A stretch of 64,000 nt of DNA from Adineta vaga (taxonomy: Eukaryota > Rotifera). Below the pieces are notes generated by a model that ran no database searches, was not told the DNA's origin, and saw only the letters and a list, made by a program, of their open reading frames with translations. Each line of letters opens with the position of its first letter. Position 1 is the stretch's first letter. The position numbers and the translations under genes are program-made. The stretch spans positions 16,182,001-16,246,000 of the forward strand of contig CP075492.1 of NCBI GenBank assembly GCA_021613535.1, given 5' to 3'. Shown piece by piece: positions 10,327-22,197 of the stretch.

Positions 10327-10670
10327 ATGTTTGGAGGAAATCCATTTGGTGGCGGTTTTGGAGAATTAGCTTCAGATTTTGCAATAAATCGATTTGTACC
10401 TGGTGGATTAAATAGTATGAGAAAATTTACATTTTTCTATTTGATTCATATTCGTTTATTTTTTCTCTTCAAGGTCCCATGGGAATGATCGCTGATAATC
10501 TCATGGGCGGAAATCCAAATGGTGGATTTAATATGGGAATGGGTGGTGGATTTGGTGGTAATCAATATGGTGGAGGTTATGGTGGTGGTGGTTATGGTGG
10601 CGGTTATGGTGGTGGTGGTTATGGTGGAGGCTACAACGGAGGATATGGTGGAGGTTATGGATATTATTAA
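10327..10670 (+). CDS. Small Gly/Tyr-rich protein
   Basis: This is a 94-residue protein from two exons, 10327-10414 and 10474-10670, joined across a 59-bp intron (phase 1). The first exon encodes MFGGNPFGGGFGELASDFAI. The second is dominated by GGY and GGG units and ends in GYGYY. There is no signal peptide and no cysteine. Such Gly/Tyr-rich tails occur in structural, RNA-binding low-complexity and phase-separating proteins, so no function can be assigned. The open frame on the opposite strand (10528-10977) and a second plus-strand frame are shadows of the repetitive codons. Gene structure is convincing because the splice restores a single Gly-rich frame on both sides. Confidence 0.7.
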
Positions 10671-11537
10671 GAAAAATATCGATGTTTTTATCAAGGTTTT
10701 TTAAATAATGTACAAATAAATACATTCGTTTAAAAATCATAGTAGTCTTTATCAAAAAAAAGAATATTAAAGAATTATCGAATAGAATAATTGAGATGTT
10801 TCTAATCATAAGGTTTTTCTGTCGATAAAGCTTTTTAATTGGACGACACATGTATTTTGTTTTACCATCGATGTGTGACGAATTATGAGAGTAACGACTA
10901 TGCTTATCTCTTTCGATATGAAGGTGCTTTTTATTATCTGCACACTCACAATCGTGTCTTTTCTTTATTATGAACACAACTTGTATACGAGTGGATATAC
11001 ATGATAAAACAAAGAGTCGACGAAGTTAATATGGTTGACGAACAGAACACATACGTGAGATGTACCTACGTATTCACCGTTACGTGGTGATTTAGATAAA
11101 TAAAAATATGATATTCGACTGAAAAAAAAACCCGAATTGTATTCATTTGAAAAGAACTTAAGACATGATACAGATAAAATCCGAAAGACAGACGATTATC
11201 TTGAGGGTTTGGGTGTGTGTGTGTGTGGCATACTTCCATATCAATCCCAGTTTCACCATCATTCATACCCACCCACACCCTCAAGCTGATAAAATATTCC
11301 TTTGTATTATATGTATATAAGCCAACTGCGCGACCTTTCGATTGAAACTTTTTTCATTCGTTTTATTTTAATGATTTAATGGATTTTCTCTCTTTTTCTT
11401 TTCTTTTATGGATATGCATGATTGGTTATTTTTCTATACGTTATATGAATATGAATATATACATACATCGATCTCAGTAATTCTCGCTAGCACATATTGT
11501 AGCAGAAAATAGAAACATTTCATTCAATTTAGATTCA
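10671..11537. other. Intergenic region upstream of the TRPM gene
   Basis: No gene is supported. The stretch contains the short inverted-repeat unit annotated separately at 11194-11288, a (TG)n tract inside it, and an acceptor-like TTTAG at 11528-11532 just 5 nt before the TRPM start codon, which would fit spliced-leader addition or a 5' UTR intron. Confidence 0.4.
11194..11288. repeat. 95-bp inverted-repeat unit with telomere-like GTGTGGG ends
   Basis: The left end reads TTATCTTGAGGGTTTGGGTG. The right end, on the opposite strand, reads TTATCAGCTTGAGGGTGTGG, so the unit is bounded by imperfect inverted repeats of about 20 bp. The left arm runs into a (GT)n tract. The 13-mer TTATCTTGAGGGT recurs elsewhere in this window (for example 43834 on the plus strand and 24857 on the minus strand). 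The G/T-rich ends resemble the bdelloid telomere repeat TGTGGG, but only one or two units are present. Confidence 0.5.
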
Positions 11538-14500
11538 ATGAGTAAAGAAAATCTTTCATTAATATGGTCTAAACTTATTGAAAATCGTCGGAATAATTGT
11601 CCATTCTTTCGATCACGTACATGTCATATCTATAATCATCGTTCAAGACAACCACCTGATAATCCAAAACAGACCTGTCCTTGTGGTCGATTCATTGGTC
11701 GTCATAGTCTTACTGATGCTTGTTTGGAGTCAGAAGCAGGCGAGACGTGGATTCCTCCAACAAAATTTGATGATAATGAAATTCATTCCTGTCAAGTTAT
11801 GATTAATGTTTATGGTACATTAAAACCACATGGTTGCAATTTTCTTCGTATGGACAATCGAATTAATAATGATAATCTGAATGAATTGTACTATTTGATT
11901 TTGGAAGATTGTGGTGGAAAGAAACCAAGTCTAATTGTAAACATATCTGGTGGAGCAAAATATTTTGTCTTAAAAGAACAATTACAGACAGAAGTTGTCG
12001 AAGATATCATTGATATTGCTGCAAAAGCTGGTAATTGGTACATCTATTCATGTTTGTTTTTAATTTTATAAGTTTTTTTTTGTTATAGATGCGTGGATTC
12101 TCACTGATGGTACTAATACAGGTATATCAAAACTTATTGGTGAAGGTATATCACATTATCGTATATTACATAATTATTCCAATAAAATCAAATGTATTGG
12201 ATTAACTATGTGGGGTTCATTAAACGAAGAGGCACGACGAAATCTTAAAAAGTCGACACCAGTAAACTAGAAATATTCGATGAATTAATTGTAACAAAAT
12301 CTATTCTTCATAGGAATATCCTGAAGAATTACTTCTACGACAAATTCCTTTTGAAAAAGAAGAAGATGAAAATAGAATTGAAGAAAATCATACACATTGT
12401 ATTCTCTTCGATGATGGACGATTAAATGGACATCTTACTGATTTACATAGAGACAAATTTATTGTTGCTGCTTGTAATGACAGTGGTTCAACATGTATGT
12501 TTTTTATTTTGTATTTTAAAATGAACGAAAAATTCTTTTTCAAGGTTATGCTATCACAATTATCTTTGGAGGAGATTTAACTGAACTTAAAGTCTTCGAA
12601 AATGATATTCAAAATAAACGTCCAATAATACTTATTCAAGTAAATATTTCTTAAGTCATTTCTTACAATCTATATGCTTATATATATATATATATTTATA
12701 GGGTAGCGGTCGATTAACAGATATGTTAACTTCATTACTTGAATTGACTTCAAATAGTACATGGAATAAATATTGGTAATATGAAAATACAAATCATTTC
12801 TTGTTATTGTTTATGAATTTTTATAGGAATCCAACGGATGGAGAAATTCGTACAGCCTTTGATTCTTACTTTCCTAGTTATACTGATCAAGAATCGATTG
12901 ATGCACTCAATCGAATTAGAAATATTCTCGACAAGAAAAATCGATATTTATTCAATATTTTTTCTTTTGATCGTGGTAGTACATTAACAACATCAGTTTT
13001 CAATGCTATTTTATCAGGTATTATAGAAAAGATCAAACATTCTCTTCATATATTTCTTACTTTCCCTTTATAGCTAAGAAAATCGGTAAAGAAGAGAGAG
13101 AAGATAGTGATATATTTAATGATTCTCCGGAAGTAAAACGTTCTTTACATGAAAATCGATTACTTGAATTAGCATTTCAATGGGATTATATTAGTGGAGC
13201 TACACCCATATTACAAAGATGGCAAGATGAGATATTGAACAAGAAATTGAATATGTTTGAAGTAAATTCTCTCATATTGAAATAAATATGAATATATTTT
13301 ATTTTAGAAACATGAGATGCGTGAAAACGAATTATTCAAGAAATGTCTCGAACATAATCGACCAGCATTTATTGACTTTTTCTTAACTGCTGGCTTCGAT
13401 CCACGTGATCTAACAAAAACAAAGAATTATTCTGAATGTGAACAAATCATTTGGCAATTATATAATCAATGTCGTCAATCAATGTCTGAAGTAAATATAG
13501 AATTAAAATAGAAAGTTCTTTGTTTTTTCTAGACTAAATTTTATTTATTGAAGAGAAAACAAATTCATATTGCTTCATTATTTGGCAGAAGATCACCCGA
13601 TTCTAAAGAACATATTTATCGCAAGTTACACAAATTTATTGGACCATTCGTTCATCGAATGGATATTCGTTCTTCTCATAATTCTAAAAAACACATTTGT
13701 ATTGATTTTAATAATTGTATGCATTATTATCGTCGATGGAAACAACATTCACATAATCAGTTCGACACTGATACTATCATTCTTAATGAAATTAATATCG
13801 AGAAAGAATATGGAAAAGATCAAATGTTGCGAGATCTTTTCTTATGGTCTGTTTTTATGAATATGCCAGATATGGCCAAAGTACTTCTTGTTCATGTTCA
13901 ATCACGTATTTGTGCATCTCTTATTGCTTCCGCTATTTTTAAACAATATGCTAAATTAGCTGATACAGTCTATCTAGAAGAGAAACTACGTACTCAAGCA
14001 TTGAATTTTGAAATATATGCTGCAACTTGTATCGATAAATGTTATGAATTTAACGAAAGAACAGCTTGCGAATTACTTTATCGACAAGTACCACTTTTTG
14101 GTTATGTGACATGTATGCAAGTAATTACGAAGATCTTCATATCTGTGAATATAAAAGAATATTGAAATTATTTTTTCAGATAGCAATCTCTAGTAAGAGT
14201 GAAAAACTACTACAGACAGCTTGTTTTGATCAAGCTTTGAAATTAGTATGGTATAATCAACTAGCACTTTCGAATAGTCAATTAAAGACAAAACCTTTTC
14301 TGTTTTTTTCTGCTATACTCTTTGGTTTTCCAGCACCGATAGCTATGGAATATCGAAAGCCAGAAAGACACTCGATAATAGTATGTATTTTTCAATAATT
14401 TCGTTGATCTAAAAGTTTTATTATTTAGAAGGAAAACATCAGTTTTGAGTGAGTTTATTTTATATGATGTCATAAGAGTAGTACTACATACATTATATTT

Positions 14501-16641
14501 GCATATAGTTTGTCATTAGAAGGAATTAACTATTATAATAATGAAGAAGATTCAAAGAATTGGTCGTGTTCTAAATACTGGTGTCGTTTTCGATATTTTC
14601 ACGAAAGTCCTGTCGTTAAAATGTATTATCATTTTGTAAATATTCTATTCATTTATTTTTCATATATTCATGTGTATTTATATCTTTATATATATATATA
14701 GATTAGTTACGTGTTTTTTCTACTCATATTCAGCTATATGATGCTCTATCATATTGATAATCCTGCAATATCGAAGATTCATTGGACTGAAATCTATGTA
14801 ATTGTTACAGTTACGACTATGCTACTCGAAGAAATTCGAGAAGTAAAAGAAATTGTTGATTGTTATTTTAAATCAAAAGATTTTTATTTTATTTTCTAAA
14901 GATATTATATGAATATCATGCGCAAATGCTTGAATTGTCTATAACATCAGAATCATCTATACAAACATGGATAGCAAAATCGTTTATTATTTTACCTTAT
15001 ATTCTCTTTTATTTGGGCATAGGTCTTCAATTTAGTTCGAAAAACAATGATGATGTTCTTATATCAGCTAGGTCTGTTGCTATTTCTGTTTTCTTTTTTT
15101 TTATGTTCGATTTTAAAAATCATTTTTTATAGAATTATTTTAGCATTTGATCTGGAAATTTGGTATCTTCAATCATTAAGATTTATTATTGCTTTTAAAT
15201 TTCTTGGGCCTAAACTTTTTATGCTTAAGAACATGGTTAATATTGAATTGTTTTCACTATATTTCTAGAAATATCTGATTTATTTTCTAGCTCTGTGATC
15301 TATTTGCATTTGTATATTTAATATTCATAGCCATTATTGCTTATGGAGTTGTATCTCGTTCTTTACTTTTCTATAAACAAATTCCCTTTACTGCTCATGG
15401 TATTTTTAAAGGTATTTTCTATGCTCCCTATTGGTTTCTTTATACAAACATTGCTGATAAAGATTATCTTGACGGTATGTTTATCTAGTTTTCCTTTTAT
15501 TACACGTCTAGATATTCTTTTAATGTTTATTAGAGAGAATTCAAAATGAAACACATGAATTTTTTGCTGAAGCAACAGCTACTGAAATTCTTCTTTGTTT
15601 CCATATGTTATTTGTGAATATTTTGTTACTCAATCTACTTATTGCTGTTTTTGCGTCAGTGTTACAATATAAGATTAGAACTTTTCTAGAAAAACAAATT
15701 TTATTTATTTCTTATTATATAGTGATACAATCGGTAAAGTTCAACAAAATACGGAATTTTTTTGGCGTTACCAACGATATTCATTTGTTCGAGAATATTT
15801 TCTACGTCCAATTCTTGCTTATCCACCATTAACTATTATTCCACATATTATTCTACTTAGCTATGCCATCAAAAATAAATTCTTTTCAATTTTCAAACAA
15901 AATCCATCAACATCGAAAATATGGACTCCTGTTTTCAGTAAGTCTTGCTTGATTTTCACAAGGGGGAAAACGCGAGCTCCTAAAAACTCCGATAGGTGCT
16001 GAGATTCTGTCGGCACCTTCCTCCTTGGATTTACACTATCTAAAAGATGTTGACAATAGTATAATCTAGAAATGATTCCAAAAACAGATGGGACACTTGA
16101 TATACATTGGAACATGTTTGAAAATGCAGCAACACATAAATATGCGCGATCAATCTTGGAAAAAAATAAAAAGCGAAATGTTTTATCTCTGAATGAAAAT
16201 ATCCTTGAAAAAACAACAATGGCAACGACAGTATTAAAGTATATTGTTTTAATAAATTTTGAATGTGAAATAGTTTCTTTTTCTTACTCAATATAGTTCT
16301 GATGCAATCACGACAAATAATGTCACTGAAAATTTAACATCGATTAAAGATGAAAATGAGTCAATATCAAGTATCAAAGAAGATATAATCTTGTTAAAAT
16401 CAGCGTTCTCTGAAATACAACAAGATCTAAATAAAGTAAGAATGAGAATAGTTCAATGTCGAAAGTTTTTTTTCTCCATATCTTAAATAATTATGTTTTA
16501 TCAGTAACGAAAATTAGAAAGTTATGTATAGTTTGACAGATATTTGTGGATTTTTATTTTAAAAGAAATTCTTTTGTATTCTAGATAATCGCTTCTCAAC
16601 ATTTGTTAATAGAAACTATTTCACATTCCAAATCAAATTAA
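11538..16641 (+). CDS. TRPM-family cation channel
   Basis: This is a complete melastatin-type TRP channel in about 18 exons with introns mostly of 50-65 bp. The N-terminal SLOG/TRPM homology region shows a CxCGRFIGRHS segment, WILTDGTNTGISKLIGEG (from 12089), GLTMWGS and GSGRLTDML, all hallmarks of the family. The middle region includes DLFLWSVFMNMPDMAKV (about 13835-13880). Membrane helices follow from about 14700. The S5 segment AIIAYGVVSRSLLFYKQ and the pore exon FKGIFYAPYWFLY are at about 15330-15475, and S6 with LLNLLIAVFAS is at about 15620-15658. The TRP-domain motif WRYQRY follows intron 15661-15722, whose donor is GTTACA. The tail ends in a predicted coiled coil; there is no kinase or NUDIX domain. 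Exons include 11538-12030, 12089-12261, 12314-12494 and 14180-14380. All joins I checked keep the frame, so the gene appears functional. Paralogue type within TRPM is undetermined. Confidence 0.85.
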
Positions 16642-17053
16642 TTGTGAAAAATATCATTGTCCAATATTAATACTATTACAAAAGAACTTCTACACATGTC
16701 TATATGTTGATAAAATAAAATCTCTCACATTTTATTCGTGTTTTTATAGATTTAGCTTTATTGTTTTCATTTATATTAACAATAATTTGTAAAAACATGT
16801 TAGCGTCACTCCTACAAGATTAAAAATATGAAACACGACAGAGCTGCATACTCAGTGAGTTTATAATTAGATTTCTTTTGACTTTATCATTTTTTCGGAT
16901 CGTATTTCCTAAAAACTCATGAAAAAGAGGAAACATGGGGAGAACACAATAACAACACGCACACCCTCAATTTAATTCAGAAGATAATGAAATTATTGGA
17001 AATCAGTTGCTTTATTGAATCGTCTTAAAAAATTATAGAAATAAAAATCGTTC
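16642..17053. other. Intergenic between convergent genes
   Basis: This AT-rich spacer lies between the TRPM stop and the stop of the minus-strand secreted-protein gene. It contains a CACACCCTCAA motif near 16960, one of the scattered relatives of the CTTGAGGGTG motif. No coding potential or structured RNA was seen. Confidence 0.4.
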
Positions 17054-19098
17054 TTATTTTGAAAAAGTTTGATTTAATTGTGGAAGAGTAACATTAACAC
17101 GTAAAATAGATGCTAAATGACTCATTGAAACAAGTGTAAAAAATTGTCGTAATTGATCGGCTTCTTCAACAGTTAAAACATGTGGAATTTCCTGAATATA
17201 CTGTTTAGTATTTTCAAATAAACCACCTAAAACGCTTCGTGATTTTTTAACAATTAATAAATCATTTGCTATTTGCCAATCTGAATTGATATCCACAAGA
17301 AAGAATGAAGCTGTTTTATTGATTCGATCAGCATTTTTATATAAAGTTAGAAAACGATATTTTCCATTATTTGTTGGTGAATAAAGATAATCGACACGTT
17401 CCCATGCAAACTGTTCAGAATAAGTTAATCCAAGCATAAAACTTGCTTTTGTTGGTAAATCATAATCGATCTGAATTGCATTTAAAAATTGTTCGGCACG
17501 TTTTGATGGAATATTCATCACTTGTAAAACAGTAGATTTTTGTTGAAAATATGTGAAACCAAATCGAGTCGTTCGTTCAATTGTTTTTGAAGTACTAGTT
17601 TTCAATGCACCAGCAATTGATTTCCAAGCTTCAGCTGCATTTTTCACTGCGTTTGATAAAGCATTGACTTTATCAAGAAAAGCTCCACGTCGTTCACGAT
17701 GATGATGATGGTTATTATTATTATTCAATTGATTTTCAAAGAAAGCCGATAATAAACGAGGTTTTTCCGGATTTAATTTCACTGCAGCAATAAAACGAAA
17801 CATATTTAAGACAATTTTCGTTGTTTCAGACTTCCACAATGGATATCTTGTCAAAAGATTTTCATCGAAAAATTCCCCATATTGATTAAATTTTGAAATA
17901 CGTATTATATTGAATTGTTGTTTATTTGTATCCAGATCTTTTGATTGATTTGAAAGAAGAGTATTTATTAACACTTCGGAAGTTATATTACTACACAAAA
18001 ATTCAATTGAATATGATGAATTATCAATCTTTTGAGCAAGAATCCAAATATATTTCATTGAAATACGTTTTTTTGATATTGTATAGAGATTTTCATAAGA
18101 TATTGATTTTGATGAAAATTGTGTTTTAAAATACTTATTGAATTCAAATTGATAATCTTTTGATAATGCTAATAGAACTGTTGAAAGATATTTTTCATCT
18201 ATTTTTGTTAATTTCAATATTTGACTGGAGAATTTTAATGAATTTATAGATGATTGTAATGTTGAAAGAATTGTATCATTATATGATTCATATATTTCTT
18301 CTTTTACTTTATTATTTGAAAAATATTTTTCAATTATTTCATTTAATGAAATATTTTTATAATCGAATTGTAAAGAACGTTTACCAATTGTTTTATTTGA
18401 GATTTGTTGATTTAACCAAATGAATTGTTCAATTTTCATTTGATTTTTAATCATATTTATTTCTTCTAAAGTAATTCCACGTGGAATATTTATATGTTGT
18501 TCTTCACAACAACAATCTCGTCGCCAAAAACAGTTCGCACATCGATGACAATTTCGTTGAATAACATGTGTATATTGTTGTTTAATCATTGCATTAGAAT
18601 TTATAATAATATAATTTACATTTATAATTGATGATGAATTCAATCGTTTTGCTTCAATCAATAATGTTGATAATGAAATACCTGATTTTGTATCAAAAAT
18701 AAATAATTGTGAGACTGATGAACCTTCATCAATGCCGAAAATTAATAATTTCACATTTCGAATTCCTTCATCGAGAAATTCGGATGGAATTGACCAACGA
18801 CTCATAATACAATCAATTGTTGTTTCTTGAATTTGTGATGAACCAATCGATCCATTAGTTAACGGTAATTCCATATATAAACTCCAATTACCTAGAATAT
18901 GATTCTTTACAAAAGAAATTTAATCTAAAGATTTTTCATCTTACCTATTGATGTTACGTTTAATATCGTTGCAAGTTGTTTTAAACCAACAAATTGATTC
19001 AATGATCGACTAGTTACTTTCATAATAGGTGAAGCATAAAATGTTTGACATGTGATGAACACATGTAAAAGTAATGAACAAACTAAAAGTAATCGCAT
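17054..19098 (-). CDS. Secreted protein with Cys cluster, unknown function
   Basis: This protein of about 663 residues is read from two exons, 19098-18945 and 18891-17054, with a 53-bp intron (phase 1). The start is placed at the second Met of the first open frame because MRLLLVCSLLLHVFITC is a clear signal peptide. The mature part has many NxS/T sequons. At about residues 185-205 there is a Cys cluster (CHRCANCFWRRDCCC), followed by a long Ile/Asn/Lys-rich helical section. A low-complexity Asn5-His4 stretch lies near residue 450. The last 200 residues are more globular (FGFTYFQQKSTVLQ, LGLTYSEQFAWERVDY). I recognise no family. The large second exon, signal peptide and glycosylation sites suggest an extracellular or lumenal protein. 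It is convergent with the TRPM gene. Confidence 0.7.
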
Positions 19099-19529
19099 TA
19101 TTTCGCAATGAAAATATTCTTCAATCAACAGAGTATTTATATTAAGAATATTTTTCCAATCGACGAAATAGTTGACTAATTAGAAATTAGAAATTATTGC
19201 GATTTTTTTAATGAAATTTCCAAGTTTATTCATTTAAAAATATCTCAATAGCGTCATTCATCTGATAAAATCTTGATATTTTTTAAACTTTCAATTAATC
19301 ATGAGACATGTCAATCAAAATCGATATGATATTAATTATATCTTTTGAAATATTACTACACCTTTTTTTTCTTTCATTTGATTGATGAAATTATTAATAA
19401 ACTTAAGAATCACAATTCAAACTAAATGATAAGAAAATATTGTTTTCAAAGGTTATCAATATATCAAATGACTTAGAATAAAAGATATGTAAATTTCGTT
19501 ACAATTTGACTTTCGAAAGATTTTTTTGA
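19099..19529. other. Divergent intergenic region
   Basis: This is the AT-rich spacer between two divergently transcribed loci, the secreted protein and the acetyltransferase remnant. No open frame of substance, repeat or structured RNA was seen. Confidence 0.4.
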
Positions 19530-20080
19530 ATGAATAATCGATTTAATCTTCGTCGTGCAATTGATCGAGACAATATTGCACTTTCTGAACTTAATCAACA
19601 AGTATTTCGTGAAACATTTATTGATACTTTTATAATTCCTGTTGATGAAGAAAATCTTCAATATTATTTTGATAAGTCAGTTAGTCCGGTAATATTTGCA
19701 AACAAAATTGCAGATACAAAACAAGCAATATGGGTTATAGAAGATACAATGCATGATGATGAATTGGTGGCATTTATTAATGTTGGTCCATGTTATTCGT
19801 ATCTTTCTGATCTGAATCTAAGTGAAGATGGAGAAATTTATCGTTTATATGTTCGAAAGACGCATCATGGTTATGGACTTGGTCGATGGCTTTATCTTGG
19901 TTAGAAGAACACTTTCCTGGATGTTCGATTTCGTTAGTTGTGCATATCAATAATTTCAAAGCTCAAAATCTTTATAAACATTACAAATTTGAGAAAGTCG
20001 CTGATCTTGATTATAATATTGGTGAATATAGAGCTCCGAATTATATTATGCGACGAAAGAGTTTTTTATCAGAATATTGA
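19530..20080 (+). pseudogene. GNAT N-acetyltransferase interrupted by a frameshift
   Basis: Two overlapping open frames together make one GNAT-family acetyltransferase, an enzyme that moves an acetyl group from acetyl-CoA to an amine. The first frame (19530-19904) carries the N-terminal beta-alpha part and the conserved IYRLYV strand followed by the acetyl-CoA loop HHGYGLGRWL. The second frame, open across 19886-20080, continues with SWLEEHFPG, SISLVVHINN, AQNLYKHYKFEKV and MRR, the usual C-terminal motifs. The frame changes at about 19885-19900 with no intron of plausible size. The locus therefore carries a one-base-type lesion, or the assembly has an indel error there. The gene has no introns and its sequence style is like bacterial acetyltransferases, so acquisition from bacteria is possible but untested. 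Confidence 0.65.
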
Positions 20081-20314
20081 TTTTTATTCATTGAAAATAA
20101 AAGAAGAAACTACATTGCAAAACTCGATGTTTTTCTTTTCTTTCAGACCACAACGAACGATCGTCGACTTGATAGCTCGCATGTCTATTTTTTATTCTGT
20201 TCTCCTTCATATAAATAACACAAGAGAATACGACACGTGGCTAACGCGATGAAAACAACAAGGACGAGATACACATCATTACTTCGTATTTTTCTTTTCT
20301 ATTAGACATAGGAA

Positions 20315-21286
20315 ATGATTCGTCGAGTATATGCAGGTGTTGTTAAAACTCTTGGTCAATCTCCAGTCTATGAATTAATTGATGTACCATCACCATCAAC
20401 AAATCAAATTCAAATTCAAGTACTTGCTGCTGGTATTCATCGAATTGTTCGATCCATTGCAAGTGGTCAACATTATGTTAAAGTAAATACATTACCACTT
20501 GTTCCAGGTATTGATGGTGTTGGAACACTTTCAAATGGAAAAAAAGTTTATTTTATAACAATGAAACCTCCGAATGGTAGTTTTAGTCAATTCGTTAATG
20601 TTGATCCGGAAATGACAATTTCTCTTCCTGATTCAGCTGATCCAATTCTTTTTGCTGGTATAATGAATGCTGGTTTAGCTTCGTGGACAGCTTTAACTGA
20701 ACGTGCACGTATACAATCAGGTGAAAGTGTATTAGTTCTTGGCGTCACTGGAAGTGCAGGTGAAATGGCAGCCTTATCAGCACGTTTACTTGGAGCAAAA
20801 CGTGTTATTGGTGTTGGAAGAAATCAATCAGTTCTTGATCAATTAGTTAAAGATGGAAAAATCGATAGTTCGATTCCTTTAGTTGATGATGAAACACAAT
20901 TTCAAGAATTAATCGGTAAAGAAGGTGCTGATGTTGATATTGTTATGGATTTTCTTTGGGGAAAACCAACTGAACTGACAATGAATGGAATTCAATCAGC
21001 ACGAAAAGATTCAACACAACGTTTACGTTGGATACAAGTTGGACAAATGGCTGGTCCAACAATTCAATGTTCAGCTGGTCTTTTAAGAAGTAAAAATATT
21101 GAAATTAGTGGAAGTGGTATTGGTCCAATTTCGATTAAAGATATGTTAAAAAGTCTTGAAAGTATGGTACCGATGGTTATTGAAGGAAAATTAACAACAT
21201 CGATTTTATCATTTCCATTAAAAGATATTGAAAAGAAATGGAGTGAAACAGCAAATGCAAAAGAACGTGTTGTTGTTGTCATGTAA
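20315..21286 (+). CDS. Quinone-oxidoreductase-like MDR dehydrogenase, intronless
   Basis: This is a 323-residue medium-chain dehydrogenase/reductase of the zinc-free quinone oxidoreductase type, expected to reduce carbonyls or quinones with NADPH. The GroES-like N-terminal half shows VLAAGIHRIVRSIASG and PGIDGVGTL. The cofactor-binding half has the motif VLGVTGSAGEMAA at about residues 142-154, then GAKRVIGVGRN. Zinc ligands of alcohol dehydrogenases are absent. There is a single exon, unlike neighbouring animal-type genes, and closest relatives of this form are expected in bacteria or fungi, so horizontal transfer is plausible. A pyrimidine-rich TTCTATTAG with a second AG just before the ATG looks like a splice acceptor. 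The minus-strand frame 21064-21282 is a shadow. Confidence 0.85.
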   Translation: MIRRVYAGVVKTLGQSPVYELIDVPSPSTNQIQIQVLAAGIHRIVRSIASGQHYVKVNTLPLVPGIDGVGTLSNGKKVYFITMKPPNGSFSQFVNVDPEMTISLPDSADPILFAGIMNAGLASWTALTERARIQSGESVLVLGVTGSAGEMAALSARLLGAKRVIGVGRNQSVLDQLVKDGKIDSSIPLVDDETQFQELIGKEGADVDIVMDFLWGKPTELTMNGIQSARKDSTQRLRWIQVGQMAGPTIQCSAGLLRSKNIEISGSGIGPISIKDMLKSLESMVPMVIEGKLTTSILSFPLKDIEKKWSETANAKERVVVVM

Positions 21287-22197
21287 TATTTCTTAAAATA
21301 AAAATTACTTTAGAAATGACAAAAATTTAATCGATCTCTATTGATTTATGTCATTCTTTTGTTCAACAAAATATATTCAAGATTGAAAAGAATAGTATTT
21401 CTACTGAATATACGTTTGAATCATAGTTTTAAATAGAAAAAAGATACATCTGTTAATAAGGAAGTGCGTCCAAGTATTTTTGATAATAAACTGTAAAACC
21501 TTTTTGTTTTCTTTCGATTGTTTATCATTATTCTTATTAAACAATGTATCATTGTTTTTTTTATGTCAAATATCTAAAAAGAGAGAAAAATCGTTTCTAA
21601 ATTAATTATTTTTATTGACGTCATATCATAATATAAAATTCTGTCGTTTGATTTGATTTTTTTCTATTGGTAATTCTTTGTCAGACATAGTTGATCAATA
21701 TTCATCTTTGTGATTCTGATGGTCAATGTGATTCAAATAGTTTTCGTGAATTCAAAGAAAAGAAAATCACGTTTACGCATGTTGTATTGAATGTGCTAAA
21801 GAACGAGAAGGTTGTTTCGAATAAGCATCGTTCAGTCTAGATATATGTTGTGATGGTCTTCTTGGTACGACGTCGTCATGTGTGAAAAATGAAACTACCA
21901 ATGCTTAAACTGACCGATTTTTCTTCGTAGTTTGTGATATAAGAGTTGAATTATTCTCGCTGTTATCTTTATCAAAACTAATAAAATTTATCTCTTTTAA
22001 AAACTGTCATATCTAATATTGTTCGACACGTGTATCCATACGATGCTATGGAATATAACCTAGTAAAATTACATAATAGTTCATTTGTCTCGAATGCTTG
22101 ACTTCACATGACTCATTTACCAATCTACTGATGAATTTTATCTTTTAAAGAAAAATAAATGATGATTATTAGGAAGTTTTCTTTTGTCTATTTTTAA
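21287..22197. other. Intergenic, no gene seen
   Basis: About 0.9 kb lies between the 3' ends of a plus-strand and a minus-strand gene. I see AT-rich unique sequence without an open frame worth reporting, without an obvious inverted repeat, and without a tRNA-like T-arm. Confidence 0.4.

Noticed and set aside
10446-10977. Thr/Ile- and His-rich open frames opposite the Gly-rich gene
   Set aside because: They are antisense shadows of GGT/GGA codon repeats; the plus-strand frame is supported by a matching splice.
15590-15740. Apparent frameshift in the TRPM S6 exon
   Set aside because: With the donor placed at 15661 (GTTACA) instead of 15659, the frame continues into the TRP-domain exon, so no lesion is needed.
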